Source: Nitrosomonadales bacterium
Lineage (GTDB): Bacteria > Pseudomonadota > Gammaproteobacteria > Burkholderiales > SG8-41
Reading direction: 5' to 3'
DNA: 7,229 nucleotides
Assembly: GCA_009885185.1 (NCBI GenBank)
Contig: VFLF01000555.1
Location: forward strand, 1 to 7,229
The position numbers and the translations under genes were made by a program. The notes under the pieces are model-generated. The model searched no databases. It was not told where the DNA came from and worked only from the letters and a program-made list of their open reading frames with translations. The first letter of the stretch is position 1, and the number at the start of each line of letters is the position of its first letter. Below are positions 1 to 5,797 of this stretch, one piece after another.

Positions 1-470
1 CCGTTAAAGCCCTGCACTGCCTTGATGTAGCGATTACGCGCAACGGTGATGCGATTTTCGGTGCCATCAAGCTGCGCCTGCAGATCACGGAACACGCCGT
101 CGGCTTTCAGTTGCGGGTAGTTTTCCGCCACCAGCAACAGGCGCGACAACGCGCCTGACATCTGCGCCTGCGCCGCCTGAAATTTGGCAAAGGCCGCAGG
201 GTCGTTAATCAGTTCCGGCGTCGCCTGTATCGAACCCACCGACGCGCGTGCCTTGGTCACGCCCAAGAACACTTCTTTTTCCTGTGCCGCAAAACCTTCG
301 ACCACCTTCACCAGATTGGGAATCAGGTCGGCACGGCGTTTGTATTGGTTGAGCACTTCCGCCCACGCGGCGCTCACCTGCTCGTCGTTGGTCTGCAAGG
401 TGTTATAGCCGCAGCCGCCCAACAGGCTGGCGGAAATCAAAATCAGTATCGTGGCAAAGCGTTTCATCAT
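1..470 (-). CDS. lemA: LemA family lipoprotein (3' end beyond the window)
   Basis: The visible part covers about 156 codons and runs off the left edge, so the C-terminus is missing. The start is the first of two adjacent ATG codons (470-468), preceded by GAGGAG at a six-base distance. The N-terminus is a short signal segment (MMKRF followed by a hydrophobic run) ending in LGGC, a lipobox with Cys20 as the probable lipidated residue. The next residue is Gly, not Asp, which in Gram-negatives usually means delivery to the outer membrane. The LemA hallmark follows: YN at 22-23, a DE-V-AW segment, and RRADLIPNLV near residues 45-54. After it come helical, Gln/Ala-rich stretches and a VARNRYIKAVQGFN end. 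LemA proteins are helical-bundle envelope proteins of unclear biochemical role. The gene lies 39 bases after the glycosylase stop and may be the last part of the same transcript. Family assignment is secure; function is not. Confidence 0.9.
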   Translation of the reverse strand, partial: MMKRFATILILISASLLGGCGYNTLQTNDEQVSAAWAEVLNQYKRRADLIPNLVKVVEGFAAQEKEVFLGVTKARASVGSIQATPELINDPAAFAKFQAAQAQMSGALSRLLLVAENYPQLKADGVFRDLQAQLDGTENRITVARNRYIKAVQGFN

Positions 471-509
471 GGCGTTCTCCTCGTTCTTGTCGATTCGGAC
501 ATGCGCATT

Positions 510-1229
510 CTATATGGTTTCGCCGGCGGCGTTATTCAAGCCCCGCAAGGTGTCAACCGCGAAGCAGAGGTCCTCCCACGCCCGCGCCTTTTCCTCCAGG
601 CTGCGCAGCAGATAGGCCGGGTGATAAGTCACGATCAACGGTATACCGCGATATTGATGCACCTGGTTGCGCAGGCTGGCGACGCTGGCTTCGCGCGCCA
701 GCAGATTGGTGGCGGCAACCTTGCCCAAGGCCACGATCAGCTTCGGCTTGATCAGGTCGATTTGCCGATGCAGGTAAGGCTCGCAGGCCAATGCCTCCTC
801 CGGCGCCGGATTGAGATTGCCGGGCGGACGGCATTTTACCACATTGGCGATATAGACGTTTTCGCCGCGTTTGAGTTTGATCGCCGCCAGCATGCTGTCG
901 AGCAGCTTGCCGGCCTGCCCGACGAACGGCTCACCCTGTGCATCCTCATCGGCGCCGGGGCCTTCACCCACGAACAGCCAGTCGGCGTTTTCGTCGCCGA
1001 CACCGAACACTGTCTTGTTACGTTTGGCGTGCAATGCGCAGTGCGTGCATGCAGCCACGCTGGCCTTGATCTGCGTCCAGTCCATGCGCATGATCGCGCC
1101 ACGCCGGTCGGATGTGTCTGTAGACGCGTCAACAGCGGACACAACCTCGGCCTCCACTGGCGCCCCGCGCAATTTCCATACCGGGTTCAGCCCCATTTCA
1201 CGCAACATCAACTCGCGCCGCTCACTCAT
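510..1229 (-). CDS. udg: Family 4 uracil-DNA glycosylase, [4Fe-4S] type
   Basis: The 239-residue protein is predicted to remove uracil from DNA, starting base-excision repair in the cytoplasm. The start at 1229 is chosen because its ATG overlaps the rimI stop as ATGA; an in-frame ATG five codons upstream (1244) lies inside rimI. Four cysteines, Cys61, Cys64, Cys133 and Cys149, have the CxxC, C, C spacing of the iron-sulfur cluster in family 4 enzymes, including the 16-residue step between the last two. The active-site stretch GEGPGADEDAQGEPFVG is at 88-104 and the second motif, HPAYLLR, at 203-209. About 50 N-terminal residues, variable and low in complexity, precede the catalytic domain; such extensions are common in proteobacterial members, where databases may label them phage SPO1 polymerase-related. 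No strong ribosome binding site is seen, which fits translational coupling to rimI. Confidence 0.93.
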   Translation of the reverse strand: MSERRELMLREMGLNPVWKLRGAPVEAEVVSAVDASTDTSDRRGAIMRMDWTQIKASVAACTHCALHAKRNKTVFGVGDENADWLFVGEGPGADEDAQGEPFVGQAGKLLDSMLAAIKLKRGENVYIANVVKCRPPGNLNPAPEEALACEPYLHRQIDLIKPKLIVALGKVAATNLLAREASVASLRNQVHQYRGIPLIVTYHPAYLLRSLEEKARAWEDLCFAVDTLRGLNNAAGETI

Positions 1230-1708
1230 GGCGCGCCCGCCCACTCATAGGCCAGCACGATGGCGTCTTCACGTCCGTCCGCGGTACCATGCGCCGGATA
1301 GTAGCCTCGGCGCAGGCCGATTTCGCGAAAATCCGCTTGCGCATACAACGCGCGCGCCGCGACATTCGATGCACGCACTTCCAGAAACAGCTTGCTCACC
1401 TTCAAATCACGCGCGGCATCGACCACGCGACAGAGCAGTTCACGACCCAGGCCTCGACGCTGCCAAGCGGCGGCAATGCTCAGATTCAGCAAATGCGCCT
1501 CGCCCGCGCCCGTCTTCAACACCGCATACCCCACAATGACGCCATGCTGTTCCAGCACAAAACCATGGCTTTGCGCGGCAAGCGAGTCCGTGAAATTGCC
1601 GCGCGTCCACGGATGCGTGTAGATCACGTTCTCGATCGCCATCACGGCGTCGAGATCGCTGTCACTCATGCGCCGTAATCTCCGCGCGGCATCCAGTTGC
1701 GCGCTCAC
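1226..1708 (-). CDS. rimI: Ribosomal protein S18 alanine N-acetyltransferase RimI
   Basis: This GNAT-fold acetyltransferase of 160 residues is the RimI type, which transfers acetyl from acetyl-CoA to the N-terminal alanine of ribosomal protein S18. The acetyl-CoA pyrophosphate loop is QRRGLG (83-88). The LEVRASN motif follows at 109-115, with Glu110 and Tyr122 matching the catalytic Glu103 and Tyr115 of E. coli RimI. RRGYYP (133-138) and GREDAIVL (145-152) complete the family signature. The start codon is GTG (1708-1706), overlapping the tsaB stop as GTGA, with GGGA six bases upstream. This start keeps the first beta strand (ARRLRRM), which the in-frame ATG at 1669 would remove. The tsaB-rimI pairing is conserved in many proteobacteria, so the genomic context supports the name. 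Confidence 0.95.
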   Translation of the reverse strand: MSAQLDAARRLRRMSDSDLDAVMAIENVIYTHPWTRGNFTDSLAAQSHGFVLEQHGVIVGYAVLKTGAGEAHLLNLSIAAAWQRRGLGRELLCRVVDAARDLKVSKLFLEVRASNVAARALYAQADFREIGLRRGYYPAHGTADGREDAIVLAYEWAGAP

Positions 1709-2400
1709 GTCAATCCCGTCAAATTCCGTTCGCTGGTTTTGAGCGCGACTTTGTTGCGCACATAGAGGGGTGCAGCCTGTTCGGCGGGCAGTCCGCCGCC
1801 CGCGGCAAACACCGGCGCACTTAACATCGCCACCTCGCGCGCGCGCGGACGCGCGGCCTCATCAATCCCCGTGAGCTGCCCGGCGTATCGGGCACGCAAC
1901 TGTTCGCCATACACCGCGAACCCGTTGCCGCACGCACGCCAATCGCCGCCGGGCAACAACGGCACCTCCCCCGGCGCGTACACGCCCGGCTCAAGCACGG
2001 CGCGCCAGCCATCAGCCTGCTTTTCGTAGGCCGCGTGATACACCTCGTTCATGCGCGCGTCGATGCAGCACACCACGCGCGCGGCTCCCGCGGGTTGCGA
2101 CTGCGCCAACGCCATCAAGGTGCCGACACCGGCTACCGGTTTGTTCGCCCCCAGCGCCATCCCTTGCACCACGCCACAAGCCACCCGCAGCCCGGTAAAG
2201 GAACCGGGCCCCGCACCGTAGGCGATGCCGTCCATCCGCGATAGCGTGCTGCCGGACGCATTCAGCAGCTCATGCACCATGTCGATCAGCATGCCCGATT
2301 GCCGTTGTTCCGCCGGCATTTCGCGTTCATCAATATGACCGTCGCGCCAAAGCGCCGCAGAACAATAATCACCGGAGGTTTCCACCGCAAGAATATTCAA
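1705..2400 (-). CDS. tsaB: TsaB, tRNA threonylcarbamoyladenosine (t6A) biosynthesis protein
   Basis: TsaB is the catalytically inactive ASKHA-fold partner of TsaD. With TsaE it helps transfer threonylcarbamoyl to A37 of ANN-decoding tRNAs. The start is taken as TTG at 2400-2398, giving 231 residues, the same length as E. coli TsaB, and the expected opening NILAVETSG. AAGGG lies seven bases upstream. An in-frame ATG at 2445 would add 15 residues that look non-homologous and would use up the intergenic region. Motifs visible are GAGPGSFTGLR (62-72), DARMNEVY (114-121) and PLYVRNKVA near the C-terminus (211-219). It is the first gene of the leftward operon and overlaps rimI by four bases. The TTG start may keep its expression low; that is inference. 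Confidence 0.95.
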   Translation of the reverse strand: MNILAVETSGDYCSAALWRDGHIDEREMPAEQRQSGMLIDMVHELLNASGSTLSRMDGIAYGAGPGSFTGLRVACGVVQGMALGANKPVAGVGTLMALAQSQPAGAARVVCCIDARMNEVYHAAYEKQADGWRAVLEPGVYAPGEVPLLPGGDWRACGNGFAVYGEQLRARYAGQLTGIDEAARPRAREVAMLSAPVFAAGGGLPAEQAAPLYVRNKVALKTSERNLTGLT

Positions 2401-2423
2401 AGTAAACCCTTGTCTATCGCGCA

Positions 2424-2429
2424 ATTCTA
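2424..2429 (-). promoter_or_regulatory. Possible -10 box for the tsaB operon
   Basis: The minus strand reads TAGAAT here, five of six matches to TATAAT, 24 bases before the TTG start and upstream of the AAGGG ribosome binding site. No convincing -35 hexamer is present 16-18 bases further upstream, so the call is weak. The whole gap 2401-2504 is the only place where promoters for the two diverging genes can lie. No promoter for the rightward dehydrogenase gene stands out in it. Confidence 0.25.
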
Positions 2430-2504
2430 GCCGATTTTCCCACAACAGGGCCGGGCTGGGATTCCGCTACTATCCGTTACCATTGGACCTTTGGAAAAGT
2501 CATC

Positions 2505-3557
2505 ATGCGCGAATACAAAATAGCCGCCATCCCCGGCGATGGCATCGGTGTGGAAGTCATCGCCGCCGGCCTCAAAGTGCTCGAAGTTCTCGCCCAACGT
2601 GAGCGCGGCTTCAAGCTTCACGTCGAGCATTTTCCCTGGAGCAGCGACTACTACAAGAAACACGGCTTCTATATTCCGGCGGGCGGACTTGACGAGCTGA
2701 AACAGTGTGACGCCATATTTTTCGGCGCCGTCGGCGCACCCGATGTGCCTGATCACGTGTCGCTGTGGGGACTGCGGCTGCCGATTTGTCAGGGCTTCGA
2801 CCAATACGCCAATGTGCGTCCGGCGCGCGTACTACCCGGGATTACCAGCCCGCTGCGCGAAGGTCAGAATATCGACTGGGTGATCATCCGCGAAAATACC
2901 GAGGGCGAATATTCCGGCAGCGGCGGGCGCGCCCATCGCGGACTGCCGGAAGAAGTGGCGACCGAGGTTTCCATCTTCACACGCACCGGTGTCGCACGTA
3001 TCCACAAATTTGCGTTCGAGCTCGCACGCAAGCGCCCGCGCAAGCACCTCACGCTGGTCACAAAGTCCAATGCGCAGCGTCACGGCATGGTGATGTGGGA
3101 CGAAATTTTTTACGAAGTGGCGAAAGATTATCCCGAGGTGGAAACCCAGCGCATTCTGGTCGATGCCGTCACCACCAACATGGTACTCAAGCCGTGGTCG
3201 TTGGATACTCTCGTTGCTTCCAATCTGCACGCCGATATTTTGTCCGATCTCGCCGCCGCGCTCACCGGCAGCCTTGGCATTGCGCCAACCGCGAACCTGA
3301 ATCCGGAGCGCCGCTTCCCGTCGATGTTCGAACCGATACACGGCTCGGCTTTTGATATCACCGGCAAGGGCATCGCCAATCCGGTGGCCACTTTCTGGAC
3401 GGCCTCAATGATGCTGGAACATTTGGGCGAGAAAGAAGCCTCCATGCGCTTGATGGCGGCAGTCGAAAAAGTCACCGCGCAAAAGCTGTATACACCGGAC
3501 CTCGGCGGCGAAGCCACCACCGCCATCGTTACCGAGGCGGTTTGTAACCTGTTGTAA
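2505..3557 (+). CDS. dmlA: Tartrate / D-malate dehydrogenase (decarboxylating), NAD-dependent
   Basis: This 350-residue protein belongs to the isocitrate/isopropylmalate dehydrogenase family. These enzymes oxidise a 2-hydroxy acid and usually decarboxylate it, with a divalent metal. The segment VPDHVSLWGLRLPICQGFDQ (81-100) followed by YANVRPAR is typical of the DmlA/TtuC branch (D-malate to pyruvate, or tartrate), not of LeuB or Icd. Other family residues are IPGDGIG (9-15), IRENTEGEYS (128-137, Tyr136), TKSN (186-189, Lys187), Asp220, and the metal-binding Asp244 and Asp248. Asp284 in HGSAFDITGKGIANP matches the residue that holds the NAD ribose in isopropylmalate dehydrogenase, so NAD is preferred over NADP. 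The ATG at 2505 has a weak GGA nine bases upstream; translation ends in a double stop (TAATAA). The true substrate is uncertain: D-malate, tartrate, or a methylated analogue. ttuC is an equally used symbol for this branch. Confidence 0.85.
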   Translation: MREYKIAAIPGDGIGVEVIAAGLKVLEVLAQRERGFKLHVEHFPWSSDYYKKHGFYIPAGGLDELKQCDAIFFGAVGAPDVPDHVSLWGLRLPICQGFDQYANVRPARVLPGITSPLREGQNIDWVIIRENTEGEYSGSGGRAHRGLPEEVATEVSIFTRTGVARIHKFAFELARKRPRKHLTLVTKSNAQRHGMVMWDEIFYEVAKDYPEVETQRILVDAVTTNMVLKPWSLDTLVASNLHADILSDLAAALTGSLGIAPTANLNPERRFPSMFEPIHGSAFDITGKGIANPVATFWTASMMLEHLGEKEASMRLMAAVEKVTAQKLYTPDLGGEATTAIVTEAVCNLL

Positions 3558-3577
3558 TAAAATGATAATCGCGAAGG

Positions 3578-3605
3578 TCGCCATACGGCTGTTCCCTGTT
3601 ACAAT
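3578..3605 (+). promoter_or_regulatory. Possible sigma70-type promoter before the small membrane protein gene
   Basis: TACAAT at 3600-3605 matches the -10 consensus at five of six positions. TCGCCA at 3578-3583, 16 bases upstream of it, matches the -35 consensus at four of six. Transcription would start near 3612, leaving a leader of about 110 bases before the TTG at 3724. The rest of the spacer shows no better candidate and no terminator with a T-run after the dehydrogenase gene, so read-through from that gene is also possible. Confidence 0.3.
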
Positions 3606-3683
3606 ATTTGTATCGCGTGAATTCAGTGCGCAATGCGTAATGTGACGATCGAGTATTCTCTGTGCCACAACACCGTAACAGGG
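3594..3683 (+). repeat. 9-base inverted repeat, 72-base spacing, in the leader of the membrane protein gene
   Basis: CCCTGTTAC at 3594-3602 is the exact reverse complement of GTAACAGGG at 3675-3683. Shorter pairings can be drawn inside it, for example AATAT with GTATT (one G-U pair) and ATCG with CGAT, so the 90-base segment could fold as an interrupted long hairpin. There is no T-run after it, so it is not a standard terminator. The right arm includes the AGGG that would serve as ribosome binding site for the 12-codon frame at 3689. If the promoter at 3578-3605 is real, its transcripts would lack the left arm, and the fold could form only in read-through RNA from the dehydrogenase gene. Confidence 0.4.
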
Positions 3684-3688
3684 TAAGA

Positions 3689-3727
3689 ATGCACATCGCG
3701 GGAATCGCACCGGGGGAAAACGCTTGA
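3689..3727 (+). CDS. Possible 12-residue leader peptide overlapping the next start
   Basis: An ATG at 3689 opens a 12-codon frame, MHIAGIAPGENA, ending with TGA at 3725-3727. AGGG (3680-3683) sits five bases before the ATG, a well-placed ribosome binding site. The stop shares two bases with the TTG start of the membrane protein gene (3724-3726), an arrangement typical of translational coupling. The peptide has no run of a single amino acid that would suggest classical attenuation. It may be a chance frame; a short frame with a ribosome binding site is not rare, and only its exact fit to the next start raises it above noise. Confidence 0.3.
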   Translation: MHIAGIAPGENA

Positions 3728-4038
3728 AGCAGTTATTAACCGTACTGGAAGCGCTGGTGACCGTGGTTCTGGTGCTGGTTGCCATTGCGGGCATCAGCTA
3801 TCGCGCCTTCCGGGAGGGCGGCTGGCTATCACAGGGATTCGGAAAAATTGCCGATGCCTATATGAACTTCCCGCTCATCGCGCTTGCAGTCACCGTTGCG
3901 GCATTTTTCGCTTTTCGCGCATGGCAAGCTCGCAAAATACGCGGTACGCGCCACCGCTACTTTGATTACCTCATCTATGTACTGATGGCCGTGGGCATCT
4001 ATTTTATCGGCCACTACGCGCTGACCGGCGAGTACTGA
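3724..4038 (+). CDS. Small three-helix inner-membrane protein, function unknown
   Basis: I do not recognise this 104-residue protein. It has three hydrophobic segments at about 6-26, 48-67 and 79-99. The loop between the second and third (RAWQARKIRGTRHR, about 65-78) is strongly basic, so it should face the cytoplasm, with the N-terminus inside and the C-terminus outside. No catalytic motif, cysteine pair or signal peptidase site is evident. The start is TTG (3724-3726), preceded by GGGGGA at six bases. In this frame a stop lies at 3676-3678 and no ATG or GTG follows it before the TTG. A later Met, residue 47, would remove the first helix. Coding character is supported by the coherent membrane topology and the good ribosome binding site. 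It lies downstream of the dehydrogenase gene on the same strand and converges on the AtuA-family gene with a 15-base gap. Confidence 0.75.
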   Translation: MKQLLTVLEALVTVVLVLVAIAGISYRAFREGGWLSQGFGKIADAYMNFPLIALAVTVAAFFAFRAWQARKIRGTRHRYFDYLIYVLMAVGIYFIGHYALTGEY

Positions 4039-4053
4039 TCCGCTACAGCGCCA

Positions 4054-5463
4054 CTACAGCGTTTCAACCCTGACCGGAAACAACGCCGGCAGATCATCGA
4101 CTTCCATCACGTGATAGGCGCTGAAACGATACGCCGGCCCGGTCACCACTTCCGGCGGCGTGAACGGAAACGCCAGGTTGCCGCCGGTGGAAATGCGTCC
4201 CGGAAAGCCGTGGTGCAATAAAAACTGCTTGAACACCGTGGCCACGGATTTCGCCGCCTCGGCGGTCTGCGCGATGATCTCCACCATCACGAACACTTCG
4301 CGCGGCATCGTCGCCGGCGGTGATGGCCAGTTGAACACGCCGTCGATACCGTAGACACGGTGATAGACCTCGAATTTTTCCGTCACCGTTTTTGCCGTTA
4401 ACTCACGCACGGTTTTTTCCACGGCAGGCAGAATTTCCTTCATCGCGGCAATCGCCCGCGGGTCGGCGCAGCCAGCCAGCATCAGCGCGCGTTCGCCCAC
4501 CTTGGCCGAGCCCTCGATTTTAACGGTGAACTGCGTCGCCGGCTCCCAGCGCGCACCGGCGATGCGGCAGCGGTGCGCGTCAAGCTGCTCGTAGCGCGCC
4601 GTATCCACGTGCAGCGTGCCTTCGGGTTCGTACACGCGATACGGGTCGCCCTGCTCATACAGGCTGTGCGCTGCCACCGACATCGGCGAGGCATTGCGTA
4701 TCGGGTTCATGCTGTCCACGATAAAACTGCCTTCACCTTGCGCATCCAGCGTGCCCAGCAGCGCATCGCGTCCGCCCGGCGTGGTGCAAAGGGAAGCGCA
4801 CTCGACGATTTTCGCCATGTGCATCGCCGGGCCGAGCGGATAACCGAGCATGCCGGGTATCGCCGCGTACACCGCCGTATCACACGCGCGCCCCGCGATC
4901 ACCACGTCCGCGCCCGCGCTCAACGCGCGCTGAAAGGCCTCGATGCCCATCTGCCCAACCAGTTGCGTGGAGGCATCGACATCGGCCTCGGTGAGATCGG
5001 CGATTGCACCCAACGACTTGACCTTGCCTGCGCAGATCGCCTGTTTAACCACCTCGCGCGGCATGTCGGCGCGTATCGATGCCAGATTGAAATGCAACCC
5101 TTCCGTACGCGCAATATCGCGCACCATGGCGAGCACCGCATCCAGATGCGGTGACGCGCCCGCGCACCCCGCCGTGCCGATAATCAATGGCACGCCGATC
5201 GAACGCGCGCCGCGCAGCACGGTGGCGAGGTCGCCGCGCGTTTGCGCGTCGCTGGTGGCGATGTTGCCGCTGCCCAGGTAATACGGACCGGGATCAATCG
5301 ATCCCATGTCGCAGCCGATGAAATGCGGCCCGCGTTTGACGCCTTCGTTAAACGCGGCCTCCGGGACGCCGTAACCAAGCTGGCCGGAGGCGGACAATAC
5401 TTTCAGCGGCGCCAGTCCGTTGGTGGTGGTCACTTCCGCGCGCAGTTTTTCGATCGCGTTCAT
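4054..5463 (-). CDS. AtuA family protein (DUF1446)
   Basis: The 469-residue protein belongs to the DUF1446 family, named after AtuA of the Pseudomonas citronellol/geraniol (acyclic terpene) cluster, whose biochemical activity is not established. Family-like stretches are LSASGQLGYG (23-32), GCDMGSIDPGPYYLGSG (50-66), IIGTAGCAGASPHLD (94-108), IAGRACDTAVYAA (189-201) and TGGNLAFPFTPPE (426-438). No signal peptide or membrane segment is seen, so it should be cytoplasmic. It starts with ATG at 5463, which overlaps the DUF4387 stop as ATGA, with GGAG eight bases upstream. The protein ends soon after the DUF1446 core, and the DUF4387 partner is a separate upstream gene. With a CoA-transferase and a VOC enzyme upstream, a role in breaking down a CoA-activated acid is likely. 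A terpene substrate is not supported: no terpene-pathway carboxylase or acyl-CoA dehydrogenase genes are visible here. Confidence 0.9.
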   Translation of the reverse strand: MNAIEKLRAEVTTTNGLAPLKVLSASGQLGYGVPEAAFNEGVKRGPHFIGCDMGSIDPGPYYLGSGNIATSDAQTRGDLATVLRGARSIGVPLIIGTAGCAGASPHLDAVLAMVRDIARTEGLHFNLASIRADMPREVVKQAICAGKVKSLGAIADLTEADVDASTQLVGQMGIEAFQRALSAGADVVIAGRACDTAVYAAIPGMLGYPLGPAMHMAKIVECASLCTTPGGRDALLGTLDAQGEGSFIVDSMNPIRNASPMSVAAHSLYEQGDPYRVYEPEGTLHVDTARYEQLDAHRCRIAGARWEPATQFTVKIEGSAKVGERALMLAGCADPRAIAAMKEILPAVEKTVRELTAKTVTEKFEVYHRVYGIDGVFNWPSPPATMPREVFVMVEIIAQTAEAAKSVATVFKQFLLHHGFPGRISTGGNLAFPFTPPEVVTGPAYRFSAYHVMEVDDLPALFPVRVETL

Positions 5464-5762
5464 AGGTCCAGCTCCAATAGCGGCGTGTGTTGTTGCGCAC
5501 CGTACACATCGCGGTCGCCGGGATTGCCCGCGACAATGGTGCGATCCATTGCGATCTTGATCGCCATCGCAGGCGGATACGGAATCAACTCCACCTGATC
5601 GGCGCGCAAGCCATACAGCGGCGCAATCGCCGCCGGTTGCAACGCGGGTGAATTCAGCGCAAGCCGGTAACCCGCTTCGTCGTTAAACAATAAATCCAGC
5701 GTCAACGTGGTCGGCCCGGCGTTTTTGCTGCGAATCACGCGCGCAATATCGATGAGTTTCAT
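5460..5762 (-). CDS. DUF4387 family protein
   Basis: This 100-residue cytoplasmic protein matches DUF4387 in length and motifs: a LIDIARVIRSKNAGP opening (3-17), a TLDLLFND segment (21-28), PPAMAIKI (63-70), and the C-terminal GDRDVYGAQQHTPLL (82-96). The invariant-looking Arg11, Lys13, Asp83, Asp85 and His92 suggest an active or binding site, but no reaction is known to me for the family. DUF4387 genes are typically found next to DUF1446 genes; here they overlap by four bases (ATGA), which suggests a stoichiometric or complex-forming pair. The ATG at 5762 lacks a clear Shine-Dalgarno sequence. The 17-base gap to the CoA-transferase stop is AT-rich, unlike the surrounding DNA. Confidence 0.9.
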   Translation of the reverse strand: MKLIDIARVIRSKNAGPTTLTLDLLFNDEAGYRLALNSPALQPAAIAPLYGLRADQVELIPYPPAMAIKIAMDRTIVAGNPGDRDVYGAQQHTPLLELDL

Positions 5763-5764
5763 AT

Positions 5765-5797
5765 TTACGTAATTACTTGTTTATAAACACAATATTG
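5765..5797. repeat. Cluster of three short perfect palindromes
   Basis: Three perfect palindromes lie almost end to end: TTACGTAA (5765-5772), TGTTTATAAACA (5778-5789) and CAATATTG (5790-5797). They span the gap between the DUF4387 start and the CoA-transferase stop codon (5783-5781) and the last few codons of the latter. The stretch is AT-rich within GC-rich DNA. It could be an internal operator or promoter region or an RNA processing site, or just an AT-rich junction where short palindromes arise easily. Confidence 0.4.

Noticed and set aside
345..1250. 301-residue open frame on the plus strand opposite the uracil-DNA glycosylase and lemA genes
   Set aside because: It is fully antisense to two well-identified genes. 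Its Arg/His/Gln/Ala-rich composition is what GC-rich coding DNA gives on the opposite strand, and it has no recognisable motif.
2427..2804. 125-residue minus-strand frame across the divergent gap and the start of the dehydrogenase gene
   Set aside because: It is mostly antisense to the dehydrogenase N-terminus and shows no domain.
3562..3645. 27-codon frame directly after the dehydrogenase stop
   Set aside because: No ribosome binding site precedes its ATG and the peptide shows no clear character; likely chance.
4043..4061. Direct repeat CTACAGCG, three bases apart, between the convergent membrane protein and AtuA genes
   Set aside because: Too short to be meaningful, and the second copy includes the AtuA-family stop codon. 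The 15-base gap has no hairpin with a T-run, so no terminator is called.
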